5,525 nt of DNA from Candidatus Culexmicrobium profundum (GTDB taxonomy: Archaea > Thermoproteota > Methanomethylicia > Culexarchaeales > Culexmicrobiaceae). Of this stretch, positions 5,148 to 5,525 are shown one piece after another; within the stretch, counting starts at the first letter, position 1; each line of letters begins with the position of its first letter. The notes below the pieces were generated by a model. That model had not been told where the DNA came from and searched no databases. It saw only the letters and a program-made list of their open reading frames with translations. The stretch spans positions 1 to 5,525 of the forward strand of contig JANZKD010000227.1 of NCBI GenBank assembly GCA_025061245.1, written 5' to 3'. The translations under genes were made by a program, and so were the position numbers.

Positions 5148-5525
5148 ATGAGCTTACGTAAGGGTGCAATTAATATTGCAGTTCACATCCCACCTGAAGG
5201 CAAAAATTTTGATGAAATGAAATCACTATGTCTAACAGCTGAGAAACTAGGTTTTGACATGTTTACAATAACTGATCATTTCATGAATATGGCCAACCCA
5301 TTGGGGAAAGAAAATCACCCACTAGAATGCTGGACTACTCTTGCAGGATTAGCTGCGGTTACATATAAAATTCTATTGGCACCACTAGTCTCATGCGTAC
5401 ACTATCGTCATCCAACTGTTTTAGCTAAAATGGCAACAACTGTAGATATAATTTCAAAGGGAAGACTAATTTTTGGAATTGGAGCAGGATGGCATAGAGA
5501 AGAATTTATCGGCTTTTTAGGTAGA
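5148..5525 (+). CDS. LLM-class (luciferase-like, probably F420-dependent) oxidoreductase, 3'-truncated
   Basis: The frame runs from the ATG at 5148, after GGTGG, to the right edge without a stop: 126 residues of a protein usually around 300. It matches the N-terminal half of the bacterial-luciferase-like TIM-barrel family. AINIAVHIPP is the first strand, LCLTAEKLGFDMFTITDHF (28-45) carries the family's TDH motif, and HPTVLAKMATTVDIIS-KGR (88-106) leads into the diagnostic GRLIFGIGAGWHREEF (105-120). Family members use coenzyme F420 or FMN to move a hydride to or from small organic substrates. F420 is likelier in an archaeon, but the substrate cannot be told from this part. It is cytosolic and divergent from vapB, with no evident link to the secreted-protein module. 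Confidence 0.9.
   Translation, partial: MSLRKGAINIAVHIPPEGKNFDEMKSLCLTAEKLGFDMFTITDHFMNMANPLGKENHPLECWTTLAGLAAVTYKILLAPLVSCVHYRHPTVLAKMATTVDIISKGRLIFGIGAGWHREEFIGFLGR

Overview
The window reads as a piece of an archaeal, probably thermophilic, chromosome. Several signs point that way. The first gene is an archaeal-type AMP phosphorylase and the last is an F420/flavin luciferase-family oxidoreductase. Ribosome-binding sites are of the GGTGA/GGTGG type set 4 nt before the start. A/T-rich TATA-like boxes lie about 26 bp before likely transcription starts, and there is an archaeal-style VapBC pair. The exact lineage (Thermoproteota or a relative) cannot be fixed from this sequence alone.

Layout. 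Bases 1-1014 (+) hold the C-terminal two thirds of AMP phosphorylase, cut by the left edge. Bases 1072-3211 (-) form a tight three-gene operon transcribed leftward: an ABC ATPase, an ABC-2 permease, and a small protein with a membrane helix at each end and a probably extracellular, sequon-rich middle. From a shared A/T-rich promoter region (about 3212-3278) a second transcript runs rightward. It encodes a 133-residue secreted protein rich in Trp and Tyr with four cysteines, then a membrane-anchored extracellular protein. The ATG of that second gene overlaps the stop of the first, but its reading frame is interrupted by a single -1 shift at T TTT TTA TAA. Bases 4477-5044 (-) are a vapB-vapC toxin-antitoxin pair whose toxin gene overlaps the 3' end of the membrane-protein gene tail to tail. 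Bases 5148-5525 (+) are the start of a luciferase-like (LLM) oxidoreductase gene, cut by the right edge.

How the genes may work together. The central block (1072-4523) looks like one accessory module: a divergently arranged exporter with its own ectodomain subunit, beside a secreted cysteine-bearing protein and a membrane-tethered companion. An antimicrobial protein (archaeocin-like) with immunity/export functions is one hypothesis; an exporter-linked extracellular structural or sensing system is another. Nothing in the sequence proves either. The module is visibly more A/T-rich and has different codon endings from the AMP phosphorylase gene, and it sits next to a toxin-antitoxin pair, so it could be a recently gained island between two housekeeping-type metabolic genes.
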